A DNA stretch of 64,000 nucleotides from Planctomycetaceae bacterium (GTDB lineage Bacteria > Planctomycetota > Planctomycetia > Pirellulales > Pirellulaceae), in NCBI GenBank assembly GCA_020638975.1, contig JACKHN010000003.1, forward strand, positions 248,001 through 312,000, given 5' to 3'. Below the pieces are notes generated by a model. It was not told where the DNA came from. It saw only the letters and a list, made by a program, of their open reading frames with translations, and ran no database searches. This document shows, one piece after another, positions 9,241-18,561 of the stretch. How positions within the stretch are numbered: the first letter of the stretch is position 1; each line of letters starts with the position of its first letter. A program made the translations under genes and the position numbers.

Positions 9241-9723
9241 ATGCTAAAGCTTCGTACAGTGCCCCGCGACGATGGCGGCATGGAGATACTTCGGATCCTC
9301 GACGAGTCTATCCTCGGTCGATGGACGCCGGACGATCCGCTTTCTTACGAACAAAGCATCGTGTGGCTGCAGCCGCTGGACGGACTGGACTTCGTTCGCG
9401 TCGCTTACGTCCGCAATGCCAAGAGTCGTCGCGGTCCACTGGCCGTGGGGGGCACCGGCATGATTTTGGGTTATGCCAAGCTGACCGAAGACGCCCCGGT
9501 GGATCGCGAGACGGGGCGGTACACGCGTCGAGTGTTCTATCTCAAGGAAGAAGACTCGCAACTGAACATGAACCAATTCCCCAAAGGATCCATCGATCCT
9601 CGCTCGGTGCTTCCCAGTGTGTTTGGCGAACCACCGCGTGAAGAAGATGTCGAGCGTGGCTATCCGTGGTATGTCAGTCGCTCGGGGCTTGGACTCTCGA
9701 CTGCGGCACAACCGATGGGATAA
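9241..9723 (+). CDS. Conserved-looking small protein of unknown function (160 aa)
   Basis: A soluble, charged protein with no signal peptide, transmembrane segment or motif that I recognise. The plus-strand reading has normal amino-acid composition (SIVWLQPLDGLDFVRVAYVR, GTGMILGYAKLTEDAPV, ESQLNMNQFPKGSIDPRS-like stretch). The opposite-strand frame over the same bases is rich in Arg, His and Cys and looks like a shadow. An alternative start is the ATG at 9280 (MEILRILDES). It is flanked by minus-strand genes on both sides, so it is probably monocistronic. Function unknown. Confidence 0.6.
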   Translation: MLKLRTVPRDDGGMEILRILDESILGRWTPDDPLSYEQSIVWLQPLDGLDFVRVAYVRNAKSRRGPLAVGGTGMILGYAKLTEDAPVDRETGRYTRRVFYLKEEDSQLNMNQFPKGSIDPRSVLPSVFGEPPREEDVERGYPWYVSRSGLGLSTAAQPMG

Positions 9724-9859
9724 AGCGTTGTTTCGCTGTAGGTGCATCGGTAATCGCGTTCGCCTTCCAATTGTATGTAATGTGCAACGTCGTCAGGCAC
9801 CTCTGGCATCGTGACGGGCCCTAGGTCGCTGGGGTCTACCAAAGGTCGTCAAAAGGGCT

Positions 9860-10501
9860 TCAGTTTGCGAACGCTTCGGACGCTGCAACCATGCCAGCCA
9901 GTTGCTCGGTGAAGCGTATGTACCCACGTCTAGCAGCATCGCTTGGCGACAGACGCTGGAGAATCTGTATTACCGCAACGGTATTTGTGCCGACGACGAC
10001 GGGAACACCAATCATCAAAACGTTGCGGTTGTTGTCCTCGATCAATACGGATTTGTGGTCCAAATCATTGGCGATTTGTTGCGCAAACGGTTGCGACAAA
10101 TCAACGTCCCCGTACGTACATTCCACGATTACTTTGCGGCCACGTGACCACCAATGTCGACGCGAACAACGCCATAGCATCGCTCCGTGAGCTGCTAAGC
10201 AAGGGGGCAGCACTTCGACAAGCCGCTTCGCCAACTTCTCTCGCGGCGCATTTTCAGCAACCAGCGTCGCGATCTCGGCGACAAGAGAGCGGATCACTGC
10301 CTTGACGCGTTCGATAGCAAACTCACCCGGGCTTCCGACCCAATTGAGAGTGCCGCACGAGGGGCAAGTCACATCGCCAGTCGGTCGCGATGCCTCGATC
10401 CATGCGATTGCGTTACACAAATAGCACCGGAGGTGATCACCTTCCGGTGTGCGCGACGACGGGATCATCGGCTTCTCCGCTGAGAATGAAGCGTCCGACA
10501 C
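9860..10501 (-). CDS. Zinc-ribbon plus GAF-like domain protein
   Basis: A 213-residue cytosolic protein. Near the N-terminus two CxxC knuckles (CYLC and CPSC, residues ~26-49) form a likely zinc ribbon. They are followed by a helix and a ~140-residue alpha/beta region ending FTEQLAGMVAASEAFAN, which has the look of a GAF-type sensor domain (ANDLDHKSVLIEDNNRNVLM, then VPVVVGTNTVAVIQI). I infer a small regulatory or ligand-sensing protein. No output domain is attached, and ligand and partner are unknown. It diverges from recQ across a 198-bp gap. Confidence 0.65.
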   Translation of the reverse strand: MSDASFSAEKPMIPSSRTPEGDHLRCYLCNAIAWIEASRPTGDVTCPSCGTLNWVGSPGEFAIERVKAVIRSLVAEIATLVAENAPREKLAKRLVEVLPPCLAAHGAMLWRCSRRHWWSRGRKVIVECTYGDVDLSQPFAQQIANDLDHKSVLIEDNNRNVLMIGVPVVVGTNTVAVIQILQRLSPSDAARRGYIRFTEQLAGMVAASEAFAN

Positions 10502-10699
10502 AGCCTCTCGCCGAGTCGGTAGATTCTAACACCGGTAGTATTGTCGAACGAGGAGACCAGTTAATCAAGTGAAAAGGGCTCAATGGGCATTCGCTCGGGG
10601 ATAGGATGAGCCAGACCGCGTTTCGGCAGTTGGACGCTCGCGTTAGCCGCCCTATAATGCCACTCGCATTGCACGCCCCCTCATTGTTGATCGATACGG

Positions 10700-13312
10700 A
10701 TGACTGCTGTAAAGGAAAACTTAGAGGCGGGCCTCGCGAGGTTTGGGCTGAACGAGTTTCGGCCCGGTCAGCGGAATGTGATTGAGACCGTCCTGGCTGG
10801 CAGAGATTGCCTGTGCATTATGCCGACGGGCGGCGGTAAGAGCCTTTGCTACCAGTTGCCTGCGGTGTTGCGGGAGGGAGTCACGCTCGTTGTGTCGCCC
10901 TTGATCGCATTGATGAAGGACCAAGTCGACAGCCTGCAAGCGATTGGCGTCTCGGCGACCTTTATTAACAGCGTGCTGACGCTGGCCGAACAACGTGAAC
11001 GGCTGGAACAAATGTCGACGGGAGCGTTCGATCTGGTCTACATCGCCCCGGAACGACTCCGCAACCCACAGTTCATGGAGGCCCTTCGTGGGACGAAGGT
11101 CGATTTACTGGCGGTCGACGAAGCACACTGCATCAGCGAATGGGGACACGACTTTCGACCCGACTACGCGCGATTGGGACAGTTTCGCGAACGGCTTGGC
11201 TTCCCGCCGACGATCGCTCTGACCGCCACTGCTACGCCCGATGTTCGCGCCGACATCGAGAAGCAACTGCGGCTCAAAGAGTCACAGGTTTTCATCACGG
11301 GCTTTGCTCGCTCGAACTTGCGATTCGAAGTCTTTGAGTCTTCCGGGGCTCGCGAGAAGAACAATGCCTTGCTCGCAATCCTGGAAGAAACGCCAGGTGC
11401 CGGGATCGTTTACGCTTCGACACGAAAAAAATGCGAAGAGGTTGTCGAGTTCCTTCAACAGGAAACGAAGCGTAAGGTCGGCTTGTACCATGCCGGGCTG
11501 GCCCCCGAGCAGCGGCGACAAGTGCAAGATCACTTCATGAGCGGCGAGATTGATGTCATTGTCGCAACCAACGCGTTCGGGATGGGCATCGACAAAGCGG
11601 AACTTCGTTTCGTCGTTCACTACAACATGCCGGGGACGTTGGAAGCGTACTATCAGGAAGCGGGACGAGCCGGTCGCGATGGCAAGCCGGCGCGATGTGC
11701 GATGTTGTTCAGCTTCTCGGATCGATATGTCCAAGAGTTTTTTATCGACATGCGATATCCGGAGCGTGAAACCGTGCGGCAGGTTTATTCGTATCTCTGT
11801 TCGCTGCAGGACGATCCGATCGAGATCACCCTACAGGAACTGAAGGATCGACTTGACCTGTCGACAGGTGCCGAAGGTGTCGGAGCTTGTGAGCAGGTAC
11901 TTGAGAAGTGCGGCGCTATCGACCGACTCGCATCGCAACAGAACATGGCTTCGGTCAAGCTGGACAGTGATTTACCGACTATGGTCGAACTCCTTCCGCG
12001 TGAAGCCCGCTCGCAGCGTAAGGTGATGCGAGTCATCGAGCGCGAGGTGGGCGACCGACGCTTCGAGTGGGTGTACTTCCAACCACAGCAATTGGCGGCC
12101 AAAGCTGATCTGGATCGCGACGCATTCAATCGAGCGTTACGCGAATTAATGAAGCTCGACAGCTTCGACTATGTTCCGCCGTTTCGAGGTAGAGCGATCC
12201 GGATGCTGATGCGGAACACGGCGTTCGATAAGCTGGAGATCGACTTCGTTGAACTCGAGCGACGCAAGCAAGCGGAAGTCGCGAAGCTGGAGCGTGTGAT
12301 TACTTATGCCACAACGCGACGGTGTCGGCAACTGGAGATCCTCGATTATTTTGGCGATCCCGATCGAAAGGAGTGTGGCAGCTGCGATCAATGCGCACCG
12401 GACGGCCTTGATTCGTTCATCGATTTGAATGCCGGACAGCCAATTGATCTGGGCGCAGGATCGCTCGAAGCCGTAAAGATTTCACTCAGTGGAGCGGCGA
12501 GAACCTACGGAAAGATTGGCAAGTTGCTATTGGCGAAGATGCTTGGCGGTTCCGCAGCAGCCCAAGTGAAGAAGCTTCAACTTCATCGCCTCAGCACGTT
12601 CGGACTGCTCCGCGATCTGAAGCAGTCGGAGGTCGTCGAGCTGCTGGATGCGTTGATTCAAGCTCGTTTGCTATCGCAACAGGAACTACAACGACACCGC
12701 CCGACGATTCAGATTACGGCGCGAGGCACGAGCGTCATGCGAGGCGAGCAGCCAGTTATAAAACTGCCGATTTCCGCGAAGCTGATGAAGAAACTCGACA
12801 AGCGGCTCCGGGCATCAACTTCAGCCCTGCCCAGGCCTCAGATTTCCGAAACGTTGGAAGCTTCGGAAGATGTGACGCCCGCAGTTTGCTCGGAGGCGGT
12901 GCAGCGCATCTCTCCCGAGTCGCCCGCTCCAGACTCCCCACCCGCGGAAAGAGCGTCAGCACAACAAGTACGAGTCGACGCTCCTCCCGGTCCCAAGCCA
13001 AGCCATTACTGGACGTGGCGATTGCTCTCCGAGCGATTCACGCTTGCCGATTGTGTCGCGATTCGTGGTTTGGATGAAGAAGCGATCGTCAGCCACTTGT
13101 CACGCTCAGTCGATGAAGGGCTGGCGGTCCAACCAAGTTGGTTTCTAGACGAAGAGCAATTGGCCCTTGTCGAGCCGTTAGCCAATCTGGCCCCCTCCGA
13201 GCGACTCCGAGCGATCGTCGCCGATTTGCCGGACAGCGTTCGTTACGAGCACGTTGCTCTTTACTTGAAGTGCATCGCAGCGAACGGTAGTGGTACAGTT
13301 CGCGATTCTTGA
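10700..13312 (+). CDS. recQ: ATP-dependent DNA helicase RecQ
   Basis: A 3'-5' DNA helicase of recombination and repair, 870 residues against about 610 in E. coli. Walker A is PTGGGKSLCYQLP (~44), the DEAH box sits in VDEAHCISEWGHD (~139), and the motif VI arginines are in YQEAGRAGRDG. The RecQ zinc-binding cysteines are in ECGSCDQC (~557), followed by an RQC winged helix (~590-690). A low-complexity linker leads to a C-terminal helix-turn-helix region (HYWTWRLLSERFTLADCVAIRG) resembling the HTH_40-type tail of long RecQ proteins. I do not see a clear HRDC domain. It stands alone in its orientation group. Confidence 0.93.
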   Translation: MTAVKENLEAGLARFGLNEFRPGQRNVIETVLAGRDCLCIMPTGGGKSLCYQLPAVLREGVTLVVSPLIALMKDQVDSLQAIGVSATFINSVLTLAEQRERLEQMSTGAFDLVYIAPERLRNPQFMEALRGTKVDLLAVDEAHCISEWGHDFRPDYARLGQFRERLGFPPTIALTATATPDVRADIEKQLRLKESQVFITGFARSNLRFEVFESSGAREKNNALLAILEETPGAGIVYASTRKKCEEVVEFLQQETKRKVGLYHAGLAPEQRRQVQDHFMSGEIDVIVATNAFGMGIDKAELRFVVHYNMPGTLEAYYQEAGRAGRDGKPARCAMLFSFSDRYVQEFFIDMRYPERETVRQVYSYLCSLQDDPIEITLQELKDRLDLSTGAEGVGACEQVLEKCGAIDRLASQQNMASVKLDSDLPTMVELLPREARSQRKVMRVIEREVGDRRFEWVYFQPQQLAAKADLDRDAFNRALRELMKLDSFDYVPPFRGRAIRMLMRNTAFDKLEIDFVELERRKQAEVAKLERVITYATTRRCRQLEILDYFGDPDRKECGSCDQCAPDGLDSFIDLNAGQPIDLGAGSLEAVKISLSGAARTYGKIGKLLLAKMLGGSAAAQVKKLQLHRLSTFGLLRDLKQSEVVELLDALIQARLLSQQELQRHRPTIQITARGTSVMRGEQPVIKLPISAKLMKKLDKRLRASTSALPRPQISETLEASEDVTPAVCSEAVQRISPESPAPDSPPAERASAQQVRVDAPPGPKPSHYWTWRLLSERFTLADCVAIRGLDEEAIVSHLSRSVDEGLAVQPSWFLDEEQLALVEPLANLAPSERLRAIVADLPDSVRYEHVALYLKCIAANGSGTVRDS

Positions 13313-13314
13313 AA

Positions 13315-13391
13315 GTAGGATGGCCACTCTTGGCCGTCTATATTCGGGCAGGAGTGTCTTGGCCGTCTTTTGTCGGGCAGGAGTGCCCGAC
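13315..13391. repeat. Tandem near-repeat and palindrome after recQ
   Basis: Two related units of about 36-38 bp occur in tandem, each containing CTTGGCCGTCT followed by TCGGGCAGGAGTG. The second ends in a perfect hairpin at 13372-13391 (GTCGGGCA, loop GGAG, TGCCCGAC). The position just past the recQ stop would suit a transcription end, but there is no following T tract. It has the look of a dispersed intergenic element. Confidence 0.6.
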
Positions 13392-13512
13392 TTACGGCAA
13401 AGTGTGCCCCTACCCAGCGAACGACTGATTCGCGAGGTGTTCTGTCATTGACTATAGTACGCGTTTGTCTCAAGACGCTTTCGAGCGATAACTTCGCAAA
13501 GGGTACGACGCA

Positions 13513-14961
13513 ATGCGACATTGCCTGTATCGGATGTTGTTTGGATTGATTCTTGGCACTTTGCTGACGGAAGCTACGACGGAAGCAGCAGAGTCACCTG
13601 CAAAGAAACCGAACATCGTCTTCCTGCTCGCGGATGACCTCGGATGGACAAACCTGGGTTGTTTCGGCAGCGACTTCTACGAGACGCCTAATCTGGATCG
13701 CTTCGCCAGAACGGGGATGAAGTTCACCGATGCGTATTCGGCTTGTACGGTCTGTTCGCCGACGCGAGCTTCGATTATGACCGGGATGTACCCGGCACGA
13801 CTCCATCTGACCGACTTCATTGCGGGGCAAAATCGACCGTTCGCGAAGTTGCGAATTCCAGACTGGAACAAAGGACTCGATCATTCTTATGTCACGATCG
13901 CCGAGGCCTTACGCGAAGTCGGCTACCGAACGGCACAAGTCGGCAAGTGGCACTTGAATCATGCCGGGCGAGATGCTGCCAAATACAGGCCGACCGCTCA
14001 TGGTTTTGATTCTGAAGTGGACAAGCCTCGCGGCACACGGGGCTATATCTTGCCTCGTGGCGGGAATCCTGACGGCGAATCGAAAAGCGAGTATTTGACG
14101 GACTACTTGACCGACAAAGCGGTCGAGTTCATCGATGATGCGAAGGACGCCCCGTTCTTTTTGTATTTCGCCTATCACGTTCCCCATACACCGATTGAAG
14201 GGCGATCCGATCTTGTGGCTGAGTTCTCAAAAAAGGTGCGGGCCGATGCCATTCATAAGAATCCGGTGTACGCGGCGATGGTGGCAAGCTTGGATCAGAG
14301 TGTCGGACGTGTGTTAGAGCGACTCGATCGTCACAGAATCGCGGACAATACTCTGGTGGTTTTTACTTCCGACAACGGTGGTTTAACACAGCGTTACGGA
14401 AAACATGACGGATTCACCGAGAATTTGCCGCTGCGACGGGGCAAGGGCTCGGCGTACGAAGGCGGCGTGCGAGTGCCCACGATCGTGCGCTGGCCCGGCG
14501 TCACGCAAGCTGACAGCGTGTGCAGCGAGCCTGTCATGACAATCGACTACTATCCGACGTTGCTCGAAATTGCGGCGGTGACGGGCGACGCGGGCCACAA
14601 CAGATCGGTCGATGGTAAAAGCATCACGCCGTTGCTGAGTGACCCCAACACATCGTTGGGTCGAGACTTGTATTGGCACTATCCGCACTACCACGCCGGT
14701 GGTGACGGCCCTTACAGCGCGATTCGTTCCGGTGATTGGCGACTGATCGAGTTTCATGAGGACAATCGCTTCGAATTGTATAACTTGGCGGATGACCTTG
14801 GTGAACAGCATGACTTGGCGGAAGACATGCCGGATAAAGTCACTCAGTTGCGCGACAAGCTTCATGCCTGGCGCAAATCCGTTGATGCCCAAATGCCGAC
14901 GCTAAATGCAAACTACGATCCCGCGCGAGCAGCGAGCGTTGGTCGAGGTGTGAGTGAATGA
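13513..14961 (+). CDS. Secreted sulfatase (arylsulfatase family)
   Basis: A 482-residue enzyme expected to remove sulfate esters, probably from polysaccharides, outside the cytoplasm. A signal peptide covers residues 1-25 or so (FGLILGTLLTEATTEAAES). The sulfatase signature is complete: NIVFLLADDLGW gives the metal-binding Asp pair, and CSPTRAS (~80) is the formylglycine motif. KWHLN follows, then FTSDNGG for the remaining metal ligands. Length and order match the alkaline-phosphatase superfamily S1. It sits between recQ and ftsH with no obvious partner. Confidence 0.92.
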   Translation: MRHCLYRMLFGLILGTLLTEATTEAAESPAKKPNIVFLLADDLGWTNLGCFGSDFYETPNLDRFARTGMKFTDAYSACTVCSPTRASIMTGMYPARLHLTDFIAGQNRPFAKLRIPDWNKGLDHSYVTIAEALREVGYRTAQVGKWHLNHAGRDAAKYRPTAHGFDSEVDKPRGTRGYILPRGGNPDGESKSEYLTDYLTDKAVEFIDDAKDAPFFLYFAYHVPHTPIEGRSDLVAEFSKKVRADAIHKNPVYAAMVASLDQSVGRVLERLDRHRIADNTLVVFTSDNGGLTQRYGKHDGFTENLPLRRGKGSAYEGGVRVPTIVRWPGVTQADSVCSEPVMTIDYYPTLLEIAAVTGDAGHNRSVDGKSITPLLSDPNTSLGRDLYWHYPHYHAGGDGPYSAIRSGDWRLIEFHEDNRFELYNLADDLGEQHDLAEDMPDKVTQLRDKLHAWRKSVDAQMPTLNANYDPARAASVGRGVSE

Positions 14962-15382
14962 AACCGCTCGAGGGCGGGCCGTTGCCGGGAAAGTAGATAG
15001 AGCAAGCCGGAGCAAGTATTCGGATTTCCAGGAAGCGGCAGGCGCAACCCCATCCTCGCAACGGCGCCGAGCCTTGTTGTGGCCTATCCCACTCAGATCG
15101 GAGCCGCACTGCGACCAATAGACCGCGTAGACATTACCCGCCTCGGCCCCGCATCGCAATTCCGCCTTGCCTTCGATAGAATGTCCACCTAACCAAATTC
15201 GCCATCACGGCAATACGGATGGCAGGATGCTCGGGAGATAAACGACGAGTCCAAAGTCCTGTGCTAGCAGGCGTTTGTGTGGCGTCACGTTGCTCCCAAG
15301 TCGCCGAAACATTTACCGTCTCACCGTTGATCGCTTTCCCAGGCAGATCGATGTGACTGCGGATTCCAAATGAAGGTATTCG
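14962..15382. other. Intergenic gap before ftsH
   Basis: A 421-bp stretch between the sulfatase and ftsH. I see no gene, strong hairpin or RNA. Reading frames here are short and lack family features. The ftsH-proximal end carries GAAGG seven bases before the ATG, a plausible ribosome-binding site. Confidence 0.5.
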
Positions 15383-17368
15383 ATGGAAAAGCTTAACAGG
15401 GACCCCGGTTCCGATCCCAAGTCGAAGACGCCAACTCCGCGACGCGGGGGCCCAAATGCTCTGCTGCTGGTTGGCGTACTGCTGATCATTGGCCTGTTGC
15501 TGTTCTCGCAACGCAGCGTTAAACGGTCCGTGATCGAAGACTACTACTTTTTTCTCGACCAAATTGAACAGGGTAAGGTCCAGAGCGTCGAGTTGCATGG
15601 ATCGGAAGACGCGTACGGAACCTTTAAGGACCCGCCGCCGTTAGAGCCAGAATTCGATTCGAGCGGCAAACCCGTTGCAAATCGCAAACCGCTGGAGAAA
15701 CATTTCCTCGTGCGGTTGCTTCAGACCGAAGCGGCTCAAACGGATCTGAACCGGCTGCTCAAAGAACATGGTGTGCAAACGGTGCCGAAGCGACCGTCGA
15801 CGGAGACGGCGATGTTCGTCTTTTGGGGTATTGCGCTCGCGCTGAGTGCGATCATGTTCGGCTTCATTTGGGTGTCGATGCGTCGCTCTCGCGAACAGAT
15901 GATGGGCGGTGGCTTCCTATCTGGATTCAGCAAGAGTCCCGCCAAACGGTACGAAGCAACCCAACAATCGGTGCTGTTCAAAGATGTCGCCGGACTTGAG
16001 GGCGTCAAAGACGACTTATTGGAAATTGTCGAATACCTTCGTGAGCCCGAAAAATTTCAGCGACTGGGAGGGCGAGTTCCCAAAGGTGTCTTGCTGATGG
16101 GTCCTCCTGGAACTGGCAAGACGCTGCTCGCGCGAGCAGTCGCGGGCGAAGCGGGCGTTCCGTTCTATTCGGTCAATGGTTCTGAGTTCATTCAGATGTT
16201 CGTGGGTGTCGGGGCGAGTCGTGTGCGGGATTTGTTCGCCAACGCCAAGGACAACGCTCCGGCTATCATCTTCATCGACGAAATTGATGCCGTCGGTCGA
16301 CAACGCGGTGCCGGGTTGGGCGGCGGCCACGACGAGCGCGAGCAAACGTTGAATCAGATCCTCAGCGAGATGGATGGCTTTGCACAAACGGATTCGGTGA
16401 TCGTGCTCGCCGCGACGAACCGCCCGGATGTACTTGACCCTGCGTTGCTTCGCCCCGGTCGCTTCGATCGACACGTCACCGTCGGTCGCCCAACGCAGAA
16501 AGGCCGCGTCGAGATCTTTCAGGTTCACGTGCGAGACGTGCCGCTGGCCGACGACGTCGACTTGAACGTATTGGCATCCGGTACGATCGGATTGACCGGC
16601 GCCGACATTCGTAACATCGTCAACGAATCAGCGCTGTGGGCTGCGAGGAACGATAAGAACAAGGTCGATATGTCTGACTTTGAGCATGCCCGCGATAAGA
16701 TCTTAATGGGAGCCAAACGCGAGGAGGTGCTTACCGAAGAGGAAAAGAAGAAGACGGCCTATCACGAGGCCGGGCATACAATCGCCGCGTGGCTTCTGCC
16801 TGGAGCGGATCGCGTTCACAAGGTGACCATCATCCCGCGCGGTCGCACGCTCGGTGCAACACACACGATGCCTTCGGAGGACAAATTAAGCACTTCCGAA
16901 AGCGAACTTCGTGACCACTTAGTTGTCTTGCTCGGTGGACGTGCTGCCGAGAAGTTGATTTACGACGAGACGACTGCAGGCGCGGAGAACGATCTCGAAC
17001 GAGCGACGAGTATGGCACGGCGGATGGTGACGTGCTGGGGAATGAGCGAGCGACTTGGTCCCGTCAGCTACAAGCTATCCGACGAAGACCCGTTTCTCGG
17101 TCGCGAGATGCATCAGCATCGGCAGTTCAGCGAACACACGATGGAATTGATCGATCAGGAAGTCACCAAGATTCTGCACCACGCTTCGTCACAGGCCAGT
17201 GAACTGTTGACGGCCCAGCGAGAGAACCTTGTCAAGTTGACGGAAGCTCTGTTGAAAGACGAAGAGCTTGGCGAGTCGGCAATTGCTGAATTGATCGGAC
17301 CTTCGGTGCATGCCGCTTCGAACTCGAACGGACGCGCGAAGGCAAACGGACCACTGAACCCAAATTGA
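15383..17368 (+). CDS. ftsH: ATP-dependent zinc metalloprotease FtsH
   Basis: A membrane-anchored AAA+ protease of 661 residues that degrades misfolded and regulatory proteins. A proline-rich start precedes transmembrane segment 1 (ALLLVGVLLIIGLLLF, ~29-45). A periplasmic domain and transmembrane segment 2 (~140-162) follow. The AAA module has Walker A GPPGTGKT (~240), Walker B IIFIDEIDAVGRQ, and the second region of homology ending in LLRPGRFDRHV. The M41 peptidase site is HEAGH (~459), with a downstream Asp in AGAENDLERAT. Length is normal for the family. RsgA starts 37 bp later, suggesting co-transcription. Confidence 0.95.
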   Translation: MEKLNRDPGSDPKSKTPTPRRGGPNALLLVGVLLIIGLLLFSQRSVKRSVIEDYYFFLDQIEQGKVQSVELHGSEDAYGTFKDPPPLEPEFDSSGKPVANRKPLEKHFLVRLLQTEAAQTDLNRLLKEHGVQTVPKRPSTETAMFVFWGIALALSAIMFGFIWVSMRRSREQMMGGGFLSGFSKSPAKRYEATQQSVLFKDVAGLEGVKDDLLEIVEYLREPEKFQRLGGRVPKGVLLMGPPGTGKTLLARAVAGEAGVPFYSVNGSEFIQMFVGVGASRVRDLFANAKDNAPAIIFIDEIDAVGRQRGAGLGGGHDEREQTLNQILSEMDGFAQTDSVIVLAATNRPDVLDPALLRPGRFDRHVTVGRPTQKGRVEIFQVHVRDVPLADDVDLNVLASGTIGLTGADIRNIVNESALWAARNDKNKVDMSDFEHARDKILMGAKREEVLTEEEKKKTAYHEAGHTIAAWLLPGADRVHKVTIIPRGRTLGATHTMPSEDKLSTSESELRDHLVVLLGGRAAEKLIYDETTAGAENDLERATSMARRMVTCWGMSERLGPVSYKLSDEDPFLGREMHQHRQFSEHTMELIDQEVTKILHHASSQASELLTAQRENLVKLTEALLKDEELGESAIAELIGPSVHAASNSNGRAKANGPLNPN

Positions 17369-17405
17369 GTGCGGCATCACCGTCAACTAAAGCACCTCGT
17401 CAACT

Positions 17406-18545
17406 ATGGCCGACAAGCCGAAGAAAAAGATTCGCACAGAGTTCCGCAAAAAACACGAGTCGCGGACTCGGAACACGGATCTCACTCGAGCCTTTCATGA
17501 GCACGGGTTTGAAGATGACGAGTCGGTTCATAGCGAACGAGTCAGCGGCAAGGGCGAGCTGACTCGCAAACGCACGATCATCGGCGACGCAATCGAACAC
17601 GAAGATGCAAGTCTGTCGGTGCATCTTGATATCGACGAAGCTGTCTGTTTGCGCGGACGCGTTCTGCGAGTTCATGGTCTGCAGAGCGTTGTACAAGCCG
17701 AGGAATCTGGAGCGATCTATGCCTGTGCCACGCGACGATTGCTGAAGTCGCTTAGTACCGAGCAGCGGCATGTCGTCGTCGCAGGTGATCACGTCATTTT
17801 CCGGCCCGAGAGCGACGAAGCGGGCGTTATCGAACGCATCGACCCGCGGCACGGCATTCTGTCTCGCACCAGCAAGGGCCGACAGCATGTAATCGTGGCC
17901 AACGTCGATCAACTGCTGATTGTCGCCAGCGCCGCCGAGCCGGCCATCAAACCGAACCTAATCGATCGCTTCTTGGTGACTGCGGAAAAGGGACGCATTC
18001 GTCCGATCATTTGCATCAATAAGATCGACCTTGTGCATGCTGCCGACTTGCAGCCGTTGGCGGGAGTCTATGGTCAACTGGGCTATCGAGTCGTGTTGAT
18101 GTCCGCCACGACCGGGCAGGGGGTTGCTCAAGTTCGCCAGCTTGTTCGCGGTAAGGAAAGCGTGGTGGCGGGGCAAAGCGGCGTCGGCAAGTCGTCGCTG
18201 CTCAATGCGATCGACCCGGGCCTCGCACTGCGTGTGAACGCCGTCAGTGAAGAGAATCAAAAGGGACGTCATACAACGACGACGGCACAGCTGATTCCCC
18301 TCAGCTGCGGTGGCTATATCGTCGACACGCCGGGCATCCGTCAATTTCAGTTGTGGGACGTCATTCCTGAAGAAGTCGCCGGCTACTATCGCGACATTCG
18401 ACCGTACATCAATCAGTGCCGCTTCCCCAATTGCACGCATACCCACGAAACAGATTGTGCCGTGAAAGACGCGGTTGCCGACGGCAGGCTCGATGCACGA
18501 CGCTATGAAAGTTACTGCTATCTTCACGCCGGCGATTTAGATTGA
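17406..18545 (+). CDS. rsgA: Ribosome small subunit-dependent GTPase RsgA
   Basis: A 379-residue circularly permuted GTPase that assists late 30S maturation. An OB-fold region (~60-130) precedes the GTPase, whose motifs appear in the permuted order: G4 INKIDL (~202), then G1 GQSGVGKSS (~258), then the switch region KGRHTTT and G3 DTPGIRQF. The C-terminal zinc site is present (CRFPNCTHTHETDC). The lysine/arginine-rich N-terminal extension of about 55 residues is typical of longer RsgA proteins. It lies between ftsH and fhcB, all on the plus strand with short gaps. Confidence 0.94.
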   Translation: MADKPKKKIRTEFRKKHESRTRNTDLTRAFHEHGFEDDESVHSERVSGKGELTRKRTIIGDAIEHEDASLSVHLDIDEAVCLRGRVLRVHGLQSVVQAEESGAIYACATRRLLKSLSTEQRHVVVAGDHVIFRPESDEAGVIERIDPRHGILSRTSKGRQHVIVANVDQLLIVASAAEPAIKPNLIDRFLVTAEKGRIRPIICINKIDLVHAADLQPLAGVYGQLGYRVVLMSATTGQGVAQVRQLVRGKESVVAGQSGVGKSSLLNAIDPGLALRVNAVSEENQKGRHTTTTAQLIPLSCGGYIVDTPGIRQFQLWDVIPEEVAGYYRDIRPYINQCRFPNCTHTHETDCAVKDAVADGRLDARRYESYCYLHAGDLD

Positions 18546-18561
18546 GATATTGGAGTAGATA

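Noticed and set aside
8924..9247. Plus-strand frame of 107 codons in the divergent gap
   Set aside because: It lacks a credible ribosome-binding site and family features, and it runs into the start of the 160-residue gene in another frame.
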